DNA of 64,000 nucleotides from Cutaneotrichosporon cavernicola (GCF_030864355.1 NC_083393.1:2604001-2668000); one strand, 5' to 3'; numbered from the stretch's first letter, positions 12,396 to 25,400 are shown. The notes: a model not told the origin generated them from the letters alone. Numbers and translations are program-made.

Positions 12396-13643
12396 CGCGA
12401 TAGATGGAAAGGAAAGTGAGATGGTGGTGGGAGTAGTGGTTGAGGAATTGATGATGTGGGTCGGTGACGACCCCCTTGTGGCACTGTGTGGGACTTGGTG
12501 GGCTGGGGGTCAGGTGTGTGCGGCACGGGTGACGGGCCACCGTCAACTGCCGCTCGTGTTGGATTTGTTCACCCCACACTACCCATACGGTAAAGAGCGG
12601 CACGTGGGGTCCGCTGACCCCGCTCCACCCAAACTGTCCAACAAAACCCTCTCGAGCACAAATACCCCACCTAATGGCATTATTCCATTTGTATTGTTTT
12701 CATTTAATCCGGCCATTGCCGCCCAACTAGCCGCGGGCCGGATCTGCCGGCGGGGACCCGCGATGACGAGTTTCCAATGCAAGCCCGCTCAACGCATGCC
12801 AATCTTAAAAAGTAGCCAACATTTTGCACGTTGAAACCAGCAACCAGCCTCGAGGCATCGGGCATCGAGGCCTGCACGCTTGCACACGCAATGTCTAACC
12901 CCGAACAGGTCGCATCTGACTTGCTTAACTCCTGCTCCTGACCTCCTGGCCTCCTGACCTTCTGACCTCATCACAAGGTCTGCTCCCGCAGGCCCGAGCG
13001 GACCCGCGAATGAGGCGTGGCGTACACACCCCCGCTAAGACCTCCTCCGATCAAGTCGGTCAAGTCGGCGTCGCGCCATCGCACTCACACCTACTTGTTT
13101 CGTCCCCGCCACCGCCAGCCCCTCTGGGTGGTGGCTTGTGGCCCGGGCCTGAATGGCGATGACACGTCCTATGGGCAACTCCTCGGCACCGAAGGGTATA
13201 TCGGTGCGCGACATCTGGAGGCCTGGAGACCTGAAATCGACAGGCAGGCAAAACTGCCATCATCTCCCATTGCCATGCTGGCACACTGACTGCTGGCGGG
13301 GTTGCAGAGAGGCGGTGTTGTGATCGTCGCTATTCTCACCCTCGTCGTCCAGTCGCCCTCGATGCGTAGCGTGAACCCCTCATCGCACAAGTCTGCCTCG
13401 GTACGAGCATCTGCCCCACTGAGAGCGAAGCAGCGAAACATTGCATCAGAACGAGTGTGCCAGTCGAGTCACCCCCGTCACCCCAAGTCAGCTTCCTCAC
13501 TCGCTCACCCATTCACAGATTCAATTGACTCGCCTTGTTCTGCATCGCCACCATCACACAACGCTCCATCTCATCCTCCACTTGACTCCTCACATAAAGT
13601 CCCTCACAGCCGCCCTGGTTTCACTTCATTCCCACATCCCGAC
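12396..13643. other. Divergent intergenic region between PDA1 and a plus-strand gene
   Basis: 1.25 kb holding two divergent promoters. A duplicated CTCCTGACCTCCTGGCCTCCTGACC-like tract lies near 12930-12970, and CT/CA-rich leader sequence at 13480-13640. No gene recognised. Confidence 0.45.
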
Positions 13644-14586
13644 ATGGTCATCCACCACTGCCCCTATCATTGCCAGCATGTGCGTCATGCGGGCTACCCC
13701 AATCTTCCTCCGGCGTGCCACGCGCTAACCCTCCATCCGTACCACCAGCACTACGCGACCTACCCCCAAACGTACTACCATATGACCTCGACGACATCCT
13801 ACTTCCCAACAACGATCAAGCTCGACGTTGAGGACTCAGACTACGCCCGCACCTTCACCGAGACGATCACGCACCCATGGGGCGCATGGCCGTCCTCGGC
13901 CGACCTGGCCACACTGGACCGGCTTACTTCGGAGCCGTGAGTTGCTCTGTTTCAGCTGACACCAGCGAGCGCCTCAAGGCCGTCGTCGACGTACTCAAGG
14001 AGCGTCTCGGGTCCGGCGGGGAATGCGCCGCGCGGGTGAGTCATCTACGGGCCTTGCGGGCCTTTGACCGAATGGTGAAACGTCACCAATCTCTGTGCGC
14101 AAACATGGAGCCGATCTGAGCGAGGAAGCATGCCTTCTTGCGCCCTCATTCCATACCATTCCACACCAGCCCCAATGTCCGTGATCGCCACATGGTCCTT
14201 GCTGACACCAGGCCCTCAAGCTCATCACAGCGCTTCCCTTCTCAGCTCTAGCCGACCTCGAGGGCGAGATTACCAAAGTGGCCGACGGGACTCGCTGGGC
14301 CGACTACTCTACTCGCGTAGACGCTGCGTACTTCCTCCCCCAAGTAGCTGAGGCCAAAGCCGCGCGCGATGAGGTCGATAAAGAGCGTAACTGGGACGCT
14401 TGGCAGGCAATGTATGGCCGCAGCGGAGCGGCATGGGTTCCCCCGCCCATGGAGAGCGCGTACGCGTACCCCAAGATGCCCGAGGTCGAGTGTCCCACGA
14501 ACCCGTCGGGATGGCGGTTCGTGATGTTCCCCGAGCCATTTATGCGTCATATGGAGACCGGCGGAGCTTACCCCTGGCACCGCTAG
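13644..14586 (+). CDS. Hypothetical protein, His/Cys/Tyr-rich N-terminus
   Basis: Three exons. The start at 13644 gives MVIHHCPYHCQHVRHAGYPN, a His/Cys-rich opening that could bind metal. It is followed by a Tyr/His-rich stretch and a charged segment (IKLDVEDSDYARTFTETITH). A 29-nt intron (13937-13965, gtgagt to gctgacaccag) joins to ERLKAVVDVLKERLGSGGEC. After a second intron ending near 14211 comes ALKLITALPFSALADLEGEI. The last part is Trp/Tyr/Pro-rich: ERNWDAWQAMYGRSGAAWVP and WRFVMFPEPFMRHMETGGAY, ending PWHR. Frame continuity and splice signals support a real gene. I do not recognise the family; no membrane segment or signal peptide is apparent. Confidence 0.7.
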
Positions 14587-15470
14587 TCTCTGGCATCACG
14601 ACCATTCGGCAAGATTCCATCTCCCCGTAACATCTAACTGTGTTCAGTAAAAGTGTACAGTGTTGTCTGCATCGTATTCCTACAGGTGTCTCCATCTGAC
14701 CAGAAAGACTAGCTGCCCGTGCGTTGTCTGGGCTGCTACGCGCCGCCCTTATTCTCTCAGGAATCCAGTGGTCTCTGATTGCGTCTTCCAGTTTCTGCCT
14801 TTGCGGTCTCTAGGGTTTCTGCTATCTGTGTTGAGGTTTTATGCACCACCTATGCCCGTGCGTCGCCTGTCACTGCCAAGCTGCCACACTCATCCAGCCA
14901 ACCCATCAACCAAGTTTGCCTCCGTTCGCACATGGTCACTCGGATACGAACCAGTCCGCCGGGTGGGGGCTCAGGAACGCCGAGTTTGAAGTTTAGTGCA
15001 AGTTACACCAGACAAGAGCGGCACCAGGTACCAGGTCGCGTGAACGTAGATGGGCTGGAGTGCGCAGCCCGCTTCTGTAGCATGAAGAGTTGACCCAGAC
15101 TTCCGGCAGATCCGGACTACGTGGTCCCAGGTGGACGTGGGCTCGGCGTTCAGTGAGGCTGACTCGTGGCAGATGGCGTGTGTGGCACTTGAGAAGCTCA
15201 AGCAGCTGAGATAGAGATTAGCAACGGAGCAAGTGTAAGTTATTGAAAAAAAGACCGCATCGACAACCAAGGGGTCGCCGTGTTCTTGTAGCTTGCAAGA
15301 TACATATGTACAGCGGCCCAGTCCGCTCGCTGCGGAGGAGGGTCTGGGCTACAGGGCTACAGTTGACGAGTACACAGGGAGCTCAGCTACTAGCTGCCCT
15401 TTTATTCCGGCGACGGTGGGGGTGGGACTGCGTGGGACTGCTCGCCGGCAATATATTCACTCGCCGTCCA
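14587..15470. other. Convergent 3' spacer
   Basis: 884 bp between two convergent genes. Frames are short with no family resemblance. Nothing else seen. Confidence 0.45.
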
Positions 15471-18236
15471 TCAGTCGACCAGGTGGCCGAGGCCCATCCG
15501 GCCAGTGGGCTTTGCGTCTGGTGAGCCCGGCCGCTCGTTCGAGCGGTACGAGTGCGACCTGCGCGAATCCTGGCTCCAGCCAGACCCAGGACGCGAGCCG
15601 TCCTCACGGTCACGAGGGTCGCGATGGTATGTGCCAAGGCTGGGCGGCGCGTCCATGCGCGACGACATAGAAGGCAGGCGCTGCGGCGGGGGAGGGCGAT
15701 GGGGAGGGCGATGGGGGTGGTGGTACTGGTGCTCGCGGGGCGCGGGTGCCGTGGTGGGTCTATGCCGGTCGACTGGGGGTTGGTGAACAGGAGGGCGGAT
15801 TGATCCGGCACTGCGAGGCGGATGATCGGGCTCGGGGCCACGGTAGTACGGGTCACGCTGGTCATAGCGCGGATCCGCGCGAGGATCGACCCGATGTTCA
15901 AGGCGCGGGTCAACACGATGGTCAACGCGAGGATCGACACGAGGATCGACGCGACGATCAACACGAGCATCAACACGAGGGTCGACACGGGGATCGTAGC
16001 GAGGGTCCCCTCGAGGATCGACACGCGGGTCGCGCATGTCATGTGCGTACACCTCGCGCGGGTCGCGATAGTCGCGCGGCTGCAGCTCGCGGTGATCACG
16101 CGGAGGCATCTCTCGGGGGTCGCGGGGGTCTCGCGGTGTTAGTTCGCGGGGGTCTCGAGGAGGTACCTCGCGAAGAGGCACACTCAGCTCCCGAGGATCC
16201 CGAGGAACCGACATTTCGCGCGGGTCCCTAGGCACTGACATTTCGCGAGGATCGCGGGGCACCGACATCTCCCGCGGGACGCGCATCTCCTCGCGCGGAT
16301 CGCGATGACGAGGAGGTGCGTCGCGAGGGTCACGGTCCGCCCAGCGAGGGTCGTACGGCGCGGCATTGGGAGGAGGGGGCCCGGGGGGGTAGTTGCCATA
16401 TGCTGCTTCCGGGGGATAGTTGGGAGGGAGCGAGTGTCGGCCAGCTTGCCTCTGGTACCCTGGGCCGTAATTAGGCGGGTACGAGTACGACGGACCAGGG
16501 TACGCCGTCGGAGGAGGAGGGTGAGGAGGAGGAGGAGGAGGTGCGCCAGGCGGCATGTGATGAGGGGGAGGACCCCCCGACGAGCCAGGGCGGTACCCAT
16601 CAAACGCCGGCGGAGGTGGGGGCGCCATGGGACCACCGCCACCGTGTCCGTACTGCGCATAGTAGCCGTTGTTGGGGGGCGGTGGATAGCTGGCGTATGG
16701 AGGGTCGCTGGGGTAACGAGGTCCCTCGAGACCGAGATAGGCAGCCTGGCTTCCGGGTCGGTGACGCTTCTGGTTGTACGGGTCCTCATCATCCGACATT
16801 CCTGCGCTCTTGGGTCGCTTGCCAGCTGGTTTGTTTCGGGCAGGACGTGGGTCCTTGCGAACACGGATTTTGAGCCCTTGTTCGGCGAATACCCTGGATA
16901 GCTCTGTCGCCTCTGCGGACCTGTCAGCATCGACGTGACAATCGCGACGCTGTGTGACGTACTCTGCATGCCGGGGAATTTCTTGGCTGAGTAGACGGAG
17001 AATGTTTGCGTGTGAACTGTCGTGCAGTAGTAGACCTCCTGACTGGAAGACGTCAGCCTGCCCCCGCACTTGGTATTTACTCGACAATCTCAAACAAGGT
17101 GAGTTTGAGTTTGTACCTTCCCTCCTTACGAACACCCAAATCGGGGAAGACGAAGAACGCGGCGTCCTTGTTGTCAATGTCCTTGAGGTGATAGAGTGAT
17201 GATACTGGCGTGCCAGTTAGAAAGCGTGTGCGGCCGTCATCAATGACATGCAGCTCAGAGTCCTGGTCATCGCCACCCACGAGGCAGGCAAAGAGGAAGT
17301 AGTATGGGTCTAGACACGTTAGAACCGTGACTGTCAGATCGGCCCGACTTACTCTGCATGTACAGCTGGCCGTTACTCCTTCCCTTGCCGTCATTGCCCA
17401 TGGGCGTAATCTCTTCGCCCTTGTCCGTCTTGACCTTGAGTTGGATGATGGGAGTTGGGTCGACAGGTCGGCGATCCGCTATAGAGTCAGAACGACAAGT
17501 ATCATCAGCTGCGGCAGTACTCACACTTCTCTCCAACGCCACACATGCGTGCTTGTTGTGGTTCTTGGCGCATGATTAGTTCGTATTGACTGGTTTGGAA
17601 TTGCCAAGTGTATCCAGGAGGGGTGAGAGGGCGTGCGAGAGGGTATGATGGAAGGCATTTGGAAAGTCGATCAAGGGGAAGCAAGGGGAGACAGTGTCAG
17701 CATGGTCCGCAAAAGACTCAAACCCCCTTTCCATGCCTCAAGTGCGCCCTGACGCCACCAGAGTGTAACTTGTATACACTCATAGGGTGCCCTGCCTGCG
17801 CAATGACGATAGACGCGACGCCACGTTTGTTGGGGCCTCGGCCTCAAGCAACTCACATGTTTTTGCGCCCCTCGCGCTTCTGGGTGACCGGCACATACTC
17901 GTACGCATAGTCGACACTCTCAACCCACTTGTTGTCGGCACTCCCACTCCCGCTCCCGCTGCTCTTGCCCGGCTGTTTGCCCTTGTCAACCGCTTCTGCG
18001 GGACTCGAACCTGGGCTCGAGCTGACGCTACCCCGCTTGTCCTTTGGCCCTGACGCTCGGTCGACTGGGGAGCGAGCCGCGGGCGACGTGGGTTGCCTTC
18101 GGGATGCGGGTTGGGTTGCCTGGCCGCGACGAGGAATGGTGTGATGGTCACTGTCGCGGTCGCGCTCACGATCCATGTCGGCAGGGCGCGACCGGGGGGA
18201 TGATTGGGAATGTGGTGGACAGAGTGCAACAGACAT
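15471..18236 (-). CDS. Velvet-domain developmental regulator with RDPR-repeat tail
   Basis: Velvet proteins are fungal DNA-binding/light-development regulators with an NF-kB-like fold that act in the nucleus as homo- or heterodimers. Six or so exons give the full domain: GYTWQFQTSQYELIMRQEPQ, QARMCGVGEK-ADRRPVDPTPI, IIQLKVKTDKGEEI, NPYYFLFACLVGGDD, VSSLYHLKDIDNKDAAFFVF, PDLGVRKEGRYKLKLTLFEI, EVYYCTTVHTQTFSVYSAKK, FPGMQRSAEATELSRVFAEQ and GLKIRVRKDPR. Then come a basic nuclear-signal-like segment (KRPKSAGMSDDEDPYNQKRH), a Pro/Tyr/Gly-rich tract, and a long tandem RDPRE/VDPR repeat tail. The first exon (18236 to about 17868) is Ser/Pro-rich and has no visible domain. An alternative start is Met at 18176 (MDRERDRDSD). 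Whether it is VeA-, VelB- or VosA-like cannot be told by eye. Confidence 0.88.
15840..16310 (-). repeat. Tandem coding repeats (RDPRE-MSVP and VDPR units) in velvet gene
   Basis: Read on the minus strand, the DNA encodes repeated RDPREMSVP units, then RDPRE variants, then about a dozen tetrapeptides of the form VDPR/VDHR/YDPR. The 12-nt phase (cgaggatcgaca-like on the plus strand) is clear at 15870-16030. Such in-phase arrays usually vary in copy number. Confidence 0.9.
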
Positions 18237-18490
18237 TGTGGAGCGGTTGCGAACGGATATTGTTCCAAGTTATAGCTGTTGGCTGTCAGTTGACGATCTT
18301 AACAACAGGTGCAAAGCCCAGTTGCGAGGCGATGCCTTTGCCATCGGCGTGGGGCAGGGGGAGGTGCGTGTGCGTGTGTGTGTGTCATGCCAAAAGAGAG
18401 GCAGTGCGAGGGAGAGAAGGAGAGAAGGACGAGTGGATTCGATGCGCGTGGATGCGTGGATGCGTGGGTGCGGATGGATCGTGTGCAAGA

Positions 18491-18504
18491 TGTGTGTGTG
18501 TGTT

Positions 18505-18536
<32 letters not shown>

Positions 18537-18537
18537 C
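18491..18537. repeat. (TG)n/(AG)n dinucleotide microsatellite
   Basis: Alternating TG run with one TTT interruption passing directly into an AG run. Confidence 0.9.
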
Positions 18538-19150
18538 GAGGGAGGGAGAGGAGCATACTACCACAGATCGTCTGCTTCAATTCTCGGTTGCTCGGATGCT
18601 GGTGAATTGGACAACGCAGCCGAAGAAGAGACCAGCAATGAGTGATTGGCAAGTAGGGTATTGCCGAGACACGGATCAACAGCCCAAAGACAACGGCATC
18701 AAGCGACGCAAACAACTCACGGTGTGATTTGTATCCTAGTCGTCAATTGTGAAATTGAGTGACCGTAAGGTTGCAAGCAGCGCACAGACGGTTGCCTAGC
18801 GAGGAACAGAAAAGGTGTTGATGACGGGGACAAAGCGCAAGCAGCAGTGGCGTCTGTCACTCCAATTCGTCTTGGGTGTGTAGCTGTGCAGTGCAAATTC
18901 AAGTGTAGGTTGGGGAATGTAGAGGAACCAAAGAAAGGTGTGTTGATCCAGACTCGTGCTGACGCCCCACGGACCACAGGGTCAAATAATTCGAATGCAA
19001 GTAGCGCAAGCACTGGAAGACGGGTGGTGGTCGCGTGGGAGGTGGTGGGGATGGTGGTGGGTGCGAGACCAAGTGGTGCGAGGTGTATGCAGGGCAAAGG
19101 TGGTGCCACAAGAGACAGGAGGGTTGACTGACAGTGGCGAGTGGTTGAGT

Positions 19151-19290
19151 AGTGTGAGAGTGTGAGAGTGTGAGAGTGAGAGAGTGAGAGAGTGTGAGAG
19201 AAGGAGGAGGATGAGAGTGGGAGTGGGAGTGGGAGTGAGTGTGAGGGTGAGAGTGAGAGTGAGAGTGAGAATGAGAATGAGAATGAGAGG
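19151..19290. repeat. GTGAGA/GGGAGT/GAGAAT purine-rich minisatellite
   Basis: About 140 bp of GA-rich six- to eight-base units (gtgagagt, gggagt, gagagt, gagaat) on the plus strand. Strong purine/pyrimidine strand asymmetry. Confidence 0.85.
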
Positions 19291-19440
19291 AGTATGGAAG
19301 GATGTGGGATGGAAGGGAGAGAAGCGAAGAAACGTTGAGGCGGGAAGCGGGGTTGACGGTTGCAGACGTAGGATGGGGAAGGGAGGTCTGGATTGATTGA
19401 GAGAGAATCAAGGCACCATCTAGATCTCCTAGGATGAGGC

Positions 19441-22400
19441 AAGGCTTAAGGCGTTAAGGTAAGACGTTAAACGTTGGACACTGGCCTTGGTCATGGTCTC
19501 CCTGCTGGGCTCCTGTCTACCATTGTGAGGGACCACCATACAAACTCATCCAATACTACAACAGGGTAAAAAACCAAAGGGGGATTATTCAGGGAATTAA
19601 CACTTGAACCCGGTCGGCGTAAAGAAGACAAAGGGTTAAAGGGGAACCAGGGACAACAGGGGAACGGAGGACCCGGAGGGGTCAGAACGTCAGAGGTAAT
19701 GCTGAGTTAGACAATAGTGCATATGGCAGAGGAGTCAGGGGTACGGCGGACCAAGTGGATCAAGCCAAAGGAAGGAATCAGGGATCTGTAATTGTCTGCC
19801 GATGATGTGTTAGGGCGTTGAAGGGTAAAGAGGAACCACCGACAGGGATACAGCATAACTTCAGGGACACCGGGGGTTTGGGTGATCATTAGGATGTACG
19901 AAATGTTACTAAAGAGTATCTGAAGAGTATCTGCCAAAGTTTGTTCAAATTCAAACCCAGATCAACGTGTAATGGTTCCAGTTAGATTTTTACAATCAAA
20001 CCAAGGGGAGCAAGGAGGGGAAGAAACAAGGTTTGAGCCAGGGCCCTGTATGGTGGCACATTCCCCTTGGGTATGGTGTCTGGCACTCCATGTTGTGTGT
20101 ACAGGATCCTATTCTAGTAACCCTACAATTCCTACAATGCAAAAGGATTGTTTCTATCGCATACCTGTACCCCGTAGATCCGGATTGGAGACTACGTTGG
20201 CCTCTCTGTTGGCTTAACTGTATTCTTTACTCGCAATTCTGTTTACGATCAGCAATAAGCCCATTCAAACACATCATGTGCCCCAATACATGCAAGAAAA
20301 TCAATCGTAAGAACCAGGGCCGCACCTGAGACAGTTCCGTGGGGCATGTAGCAGAGCACTGCAACCAGATCGTGACAGGCCCGAACCAGGGAGTCGGCAG
20401 AGCTGCAGACGCGTCCCAGCGAACAGAGTGTCGGGCCACCATTTTCACATGCACCAATATTGGAACTGGAACGCCCGAAGCTTTGTGCCCGCCCCAGTGA
20501 CATTTACCTGTTCCTGAGGACTGAGGACAGGAGGCTTGCGGCTGGTGACCCCTTTGGTCCTAACGTTAAAATGAAGTGAGTGGGCAGTCCCATTCAGTAT
20601 TGACGGGAGTCCCGGCCAAGGGGTATTCAAAAGGAGGCTGACCCGGGTGGCCCAAGTATGGCGCGTGGCTGTGGCGTAAGGATTATCCTCAATCCCCTGT
20701 TGGTGTCCCAAATCTCCCAAAACCTTGTTTCTAATTGCCAGGAGGTCCCAGATCCAGAACCAAACCAGCTACCACTCGCCACTCCCTCAAAGTCCCTGAA
20801 ACTTAAGGACGCCCCTCTCCGCCTTGGAGTTGCCACGTCTTATCAATGCCATCCAACCCAGCCACAAAGTGTCAACGTTTGCCTGCCGTCCAAGGGCCAA
20901 GGGACCCGCATCAGCCATGCCGCCAGGGTGGGGCGTTCGTCAAGACGATCTTCCATGCAGCACAGCTCCTGGAACAGAACATTGCCAGTTTGCTGGTCTG
21001 CTGGTCTGCTACCCTGCTGACCTGCTGACCTGGCTTGAGGAGAGGCTGGATCATGGGGCCGATTGGAAACCGTAGCTGACCCGTCCTACAAATCCGGCCC
21101 TCGGGTGTTGTGGTTTACGCAATCCGCTACAGCTTGTGGCCGGTCCATCAACAAGACTCCAACATGGCCTCGGCGCCCAAGAAACCACACTCCCAATTCT
21201 GTCCCACTGCTCACTCGTTGCGACGTGACACCAGCCGCCCGCGGCATTACACGCTTTGTCCTCCTGCTGGCTGCCAACGTCATGGTTGCCTCGTCAATGG
21301 TCGCTTGTCGTCCACTCATCAGGTACAGACGAGCAGTCTGGGACGCTGTCTTTCGATCACAGTGCGGGTAACCTTCATCCATCACGTTCCTAGCTGTCGA
21401 GAATCCAAGCGCCGTTCCCATCTGCCAGGGCTTGCGCTGGCCCCGGGCTGACCTCGTGCCCCAAAGTCGGACTTTACAAAGACTCTCGGCATACCACGCC
21501 ACTCGAGGGTTAGTGCGTCAGACATTGCATGCCGACAGTCTGGGTTACGCTACTGAAACAGGACCAGGCGTCGCACGTCTACTTTTCCACAAATGTCCCT
21601 TCCAACCCCTGGCCGGCCCAACTTTGACAGAGCTGGGCGGTGAACTCCCGACAACTTTACGCACACCTCGGTCCCCTGCTGACAGCATATACAAGGTTCG
21701 GTTGTCCCGGGAGTCTGGCACGCTGCAAGGGGTTGTTGGGAGCGAGGCACGGCGACCGAGGACCAAGCCAAAAGCAGAAGCCACCTGTGCGCCTGCCGTT
21801 GTGCATGCCCATGTCATGCGCAATGTTCTCAACACGTTCACCATGTGTGCTGACTTTGGACGTTGATCTCGCAAGGTCGCACTCGAGATTCTAGTGTGAC
21901 GACAGCCTTCTGAGAGAGTTTCAAACAGGTCGAGCGATAGTGCGTTACGGTGATCCGATCCTGTGACATGACCATGGACTGACTGAGCCGCTGTGCTGTG
22001 TGACCTTTGGAACTGATCGCCTCTTCTGGGGGAACAAAATCACTCAATCTGCGTGGCACTCGGCCATGGCACGACGTGCCTGCTACCATTCCGTGGGAGG
22101 AACCGGAGGGGATGCTGAGTTTAAGATTCGCTCGCCCTATTCGCTGGTGCCTACATGAGGCCAGGGACAGGACTCTGACGACTCTGGCCGGGGGGACAAT
22201 GCAACGCGTCCCGCAAATTGGACACTGTGGTCATCAACCCAAAGTCACGCACGAGTTTGACACGCGAGGTCGTCTCCGCCTCAACTTAGGATGGGGTCCA
22301 AACTCTAAACATCGTCCCATCTCCAAATTGTGATTCAAACTCCCGGGTGAATAACACGCGAGCCTTGCCAATAACTGGGTCAGGGCCAGGGGTTTAGCAC

Positions 22401-25400
22401 AAATTACCTCGGGCCACGTTTTTTTGCCACCGAGCATTTGACCAGCCAAGTATCCATTGCAGTGCAGCCAAAGCCGACTGCCTGACGTCCGAGTTTGGGA
22501 TACGAGGTTTCATGTCTGGAGAGTCCAAACGTTCAACGCCCACGACCGAAGTGGCGCCATGCATGTCGCTCCACTGGCAAAGCATTCTGACTCGGTGCCA
22601 TCAATCCCGCCTGAAGGCTATTTACGTTGGCGACTGCTTGTTTGGACGTGGTCGCGACCTTTGGCACCGGTGTTTGCATGGTGGCTTGGCTACGAGCATG
22701 AGGCTAAAGGCAGACAGGCACGCCGCTGATCTCTTTCTACGCCTAACCTTCTACTTTACTCCGCACTCGTAGGCTTCGTATGCAAACTGATCCTCGTCGC
22801 ACTGACGCCAGCCTCGTTGGTACGTTTGGTGCAGTATCAACTTCCGTGTTACTTGGCGGTGTCGCTTGCATCGGATACACTCCCAAGGACCAAGCTATTG
22901 GTTCACATTGCCTTTCGCAGGTTGGGACAGGTGGGTCCCCAGATCTCCAGCCCCATCCGAACACCACCCGACGGTCAGACACTCAATACACTGCCGGTTG
23001 ACAACTGATGGAGTTGACCGTCGGCTCCAGCTTGATCGGACGTCTTCTCGATGCCGCGGCCGTCCCAGCCACAGGTCGTGACCCAAAGTTGCGACTCTCT
23101 GACGGAAACGAGGCTTCGAGTGAATTGGGCATGAGTCGCAATCGCGGCGGTTCAAACTCCCCACATGATACTGCCAGATGACTGTAGCGGTCTGACAGAG
23201 CCCAGTTGGCGGCCCCTTTTCGCGTGAGGACAACGATCGCCCTCCCTCCTTCCGAACGTCGAAAGTAGAGATCGGCGGTCGTTCTGGCACTTGGTCCGCA
23301 ATGCGGGGTCAAGCTGTCGACATATACGGATTCGTCAAGCTGTCGACATTTTATACGGATTCGTCAAGCAGGACAACGGCCATTTACAAAAGTATACAAC
23401 AGGCCCCGCGCAGGGGCAGTTCGCACTTGGATTTCGTGTGATTGTGTCGTGCGGCAGAGAAAGCTGCTTGGCAGCGTCGCCGACGCGCAACGTAGGAGGA
23501 CCTCATCGGTGGGGGGGGCCTCGGCCTCTTCGGTCTTGGCAAGGAGCCCCACCGATGACCTCTCTATCCTCTCGAGTGGCAGCACTGCACTTGGACCAAG
23601 ACCGCGGTTCTGGCCGGGCCGCTGAACTGAAGAACCAGTTGGCACCTTCCCGTCTCTCGAGAGCGTTCCTGCTTTTAATGATTGGCTCCGGAGCTGCAGG
23701 TACCTTTTCGAGCGACAGTTCGGAGTGCAGCAGAGCTGAAATTGTAAGGGATAACCCTTTGGGCAATTATTGGACTCTGTTTTTTGGACGAGGGGCATCG
23801 GGTAGAGAGGCGCGTGGCGGGGTTAGCTGAACAGAAAAGCGGCAGCGCGCGCCTTCTCAGACGCCGATGTATGGGGTGTTGGATGTACCGGGTCCACCGC
23901 TGCGCTCCTCGATTCAGTGCTTCCTCAGCCTCGTCTCTCTCTTTACGTTCTTCGCTCTTTTCGCTCTCGTGGCACCCATCACTCCCATTGCTCCCACCGC
24001 TTCAACCGCTGATACGCGCCCACCACGCCCTCCCCCGCCCTTCCCAAAGGCCCAACCCCACGTCTCTACGCTTCTACACCCTCTCACTGTGCTCTCAAAA
24101 CGATTGACGGTCAGTGAGAGCGAGAACGCATCCTAAACGGTTCACAGAACCCGAGGGGACATGGTAATGAATTGCTTGCCGTTCCGAGGTCAAGCCACCT
24201 GCCATCCGGGGAGCCAACCGATAACCGCCAGACAGGGTGCACAAGGAAAAAAGGTCACACGGCACCCGTCAGCTCGGTGGGTCGTATAGTCGGGTTAGAG
24301 CTTTCCGTGGAAGGAGATTCTCTCACTACCAGCCAGGTCGAACTTACCCGCGCAGCGGGGTTCAGGAAATATGCAGTGTCGTCCAACAGGTCTTGTGCTG
24401 CTGCCACCAGCGCTGGGGAAAGCAGATGGCTCCACCCTGTTCTACCCACCCAAGCCGACCCCAGTCGACTTAGGTAGAAGGGATTGTGGCAGCACAAGAA
24501 CTTTCTAGAGGGACACTGCACATTCACGGAATGAACGGAAGTGAGAGCCGTGTGACGGAGAACGATGTTATGCCATTCCGTACGAGAACACAGCGCTGAG
24601 AGTGACGTGGACGAGAAATAAATTCGTGTGGAAGTGGCAGAAAGTTTGGATCTTGAGCGTGGTGCCTCTCCTGACGCAGATTTACGCGCCCATCATGATC
24701 GAACCCAATTCAACGAAGAGGAACGAAACACCGAGCTGTGCAAGACCAAACAGTGACGACGAGCTGGCGCGAGATGAAATGTTTTTGCGGCACAAGGAAT
24801 AAGTGTTGGGGTTGGACGAGCGAAGCGGCTCAGACTGTGGCAATCGGTAAGCTCGGCCTCACGAGCTCCATGTCGTCAACCAATACATCTCACAACGAAG
24901 AGCAGAGTGCCTTTTGCGGACATGATGTGTCCGGCAGCGTGAGAAATATTGCGAGGTGGTAGAGGGCCGGAGCGCGAGAGAGAGTGTGGCAGAAATGGGA
25001 TCGTCGCCAACGTGAACCCCCAAGACTCCTCCAAACAGTGCTGGGGAGGATTGATGAGTCGATGCCCATCCCGCAGCGGAACAGCGAATCATTGTATCCC
25101 AGTCTATCTCCATTGCTATTCCGAACACGCACTCGTTCTGCGGCACTCATGACACGGAGCACGGAGTCACGGAAGACGCCGACGTGCCCTATAATAGGGA
25201 GACGGAAACGTCTACATGACGGAAAAAAAACTTGACTTTAGACTTGTACGGCCGAGTCTTCGGGTTGCGGACTGACTAACTGGAGATTTTCCAGTGATGA
25301 CGGCGGACATGACAGCTCCACGCGACTGGATACAGAGTTCAAGGGCAAATTAAGCCGCACTGATTGTCGGAGCCGCCGGGCCGGTGTTCCCAGATTCCCG

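Larger units (their letters stand above)
18237..19440. other. Velvet gene 5' region with simple repeats
   Basis: 1.2 kb upstream of the velvet gene. Open minus-strand frames here are Ser/His/Leu-rich translations of CT/CTCA repeats and are not credible proteins. Likely promoter and long leader. Confidence 0.5.

Noticed and set aside
15850..16310. CRISPR-like or satellite array
   Set aside because: The repeat is in coding phase within a velvet gene, has no spacers and encodes RDPR/VDPR units.
18717..19442. 241-codon Ser/His/Leu-rich minus-strand frame
   Set aside because: It is the translation of GA/GT simple repeats; overlapping frames give equally repetitive products.
23867..24136. 89-codon frame beginning with a hydrophobic signal-like segment (FLSLVSLFTFFALFALVAPI)
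   Set aside because: Could be a small secreted protein, but the hydrophobicity comes from a pyrimidine-rich tract typical of leaders here and nothing downstream supports a gene.
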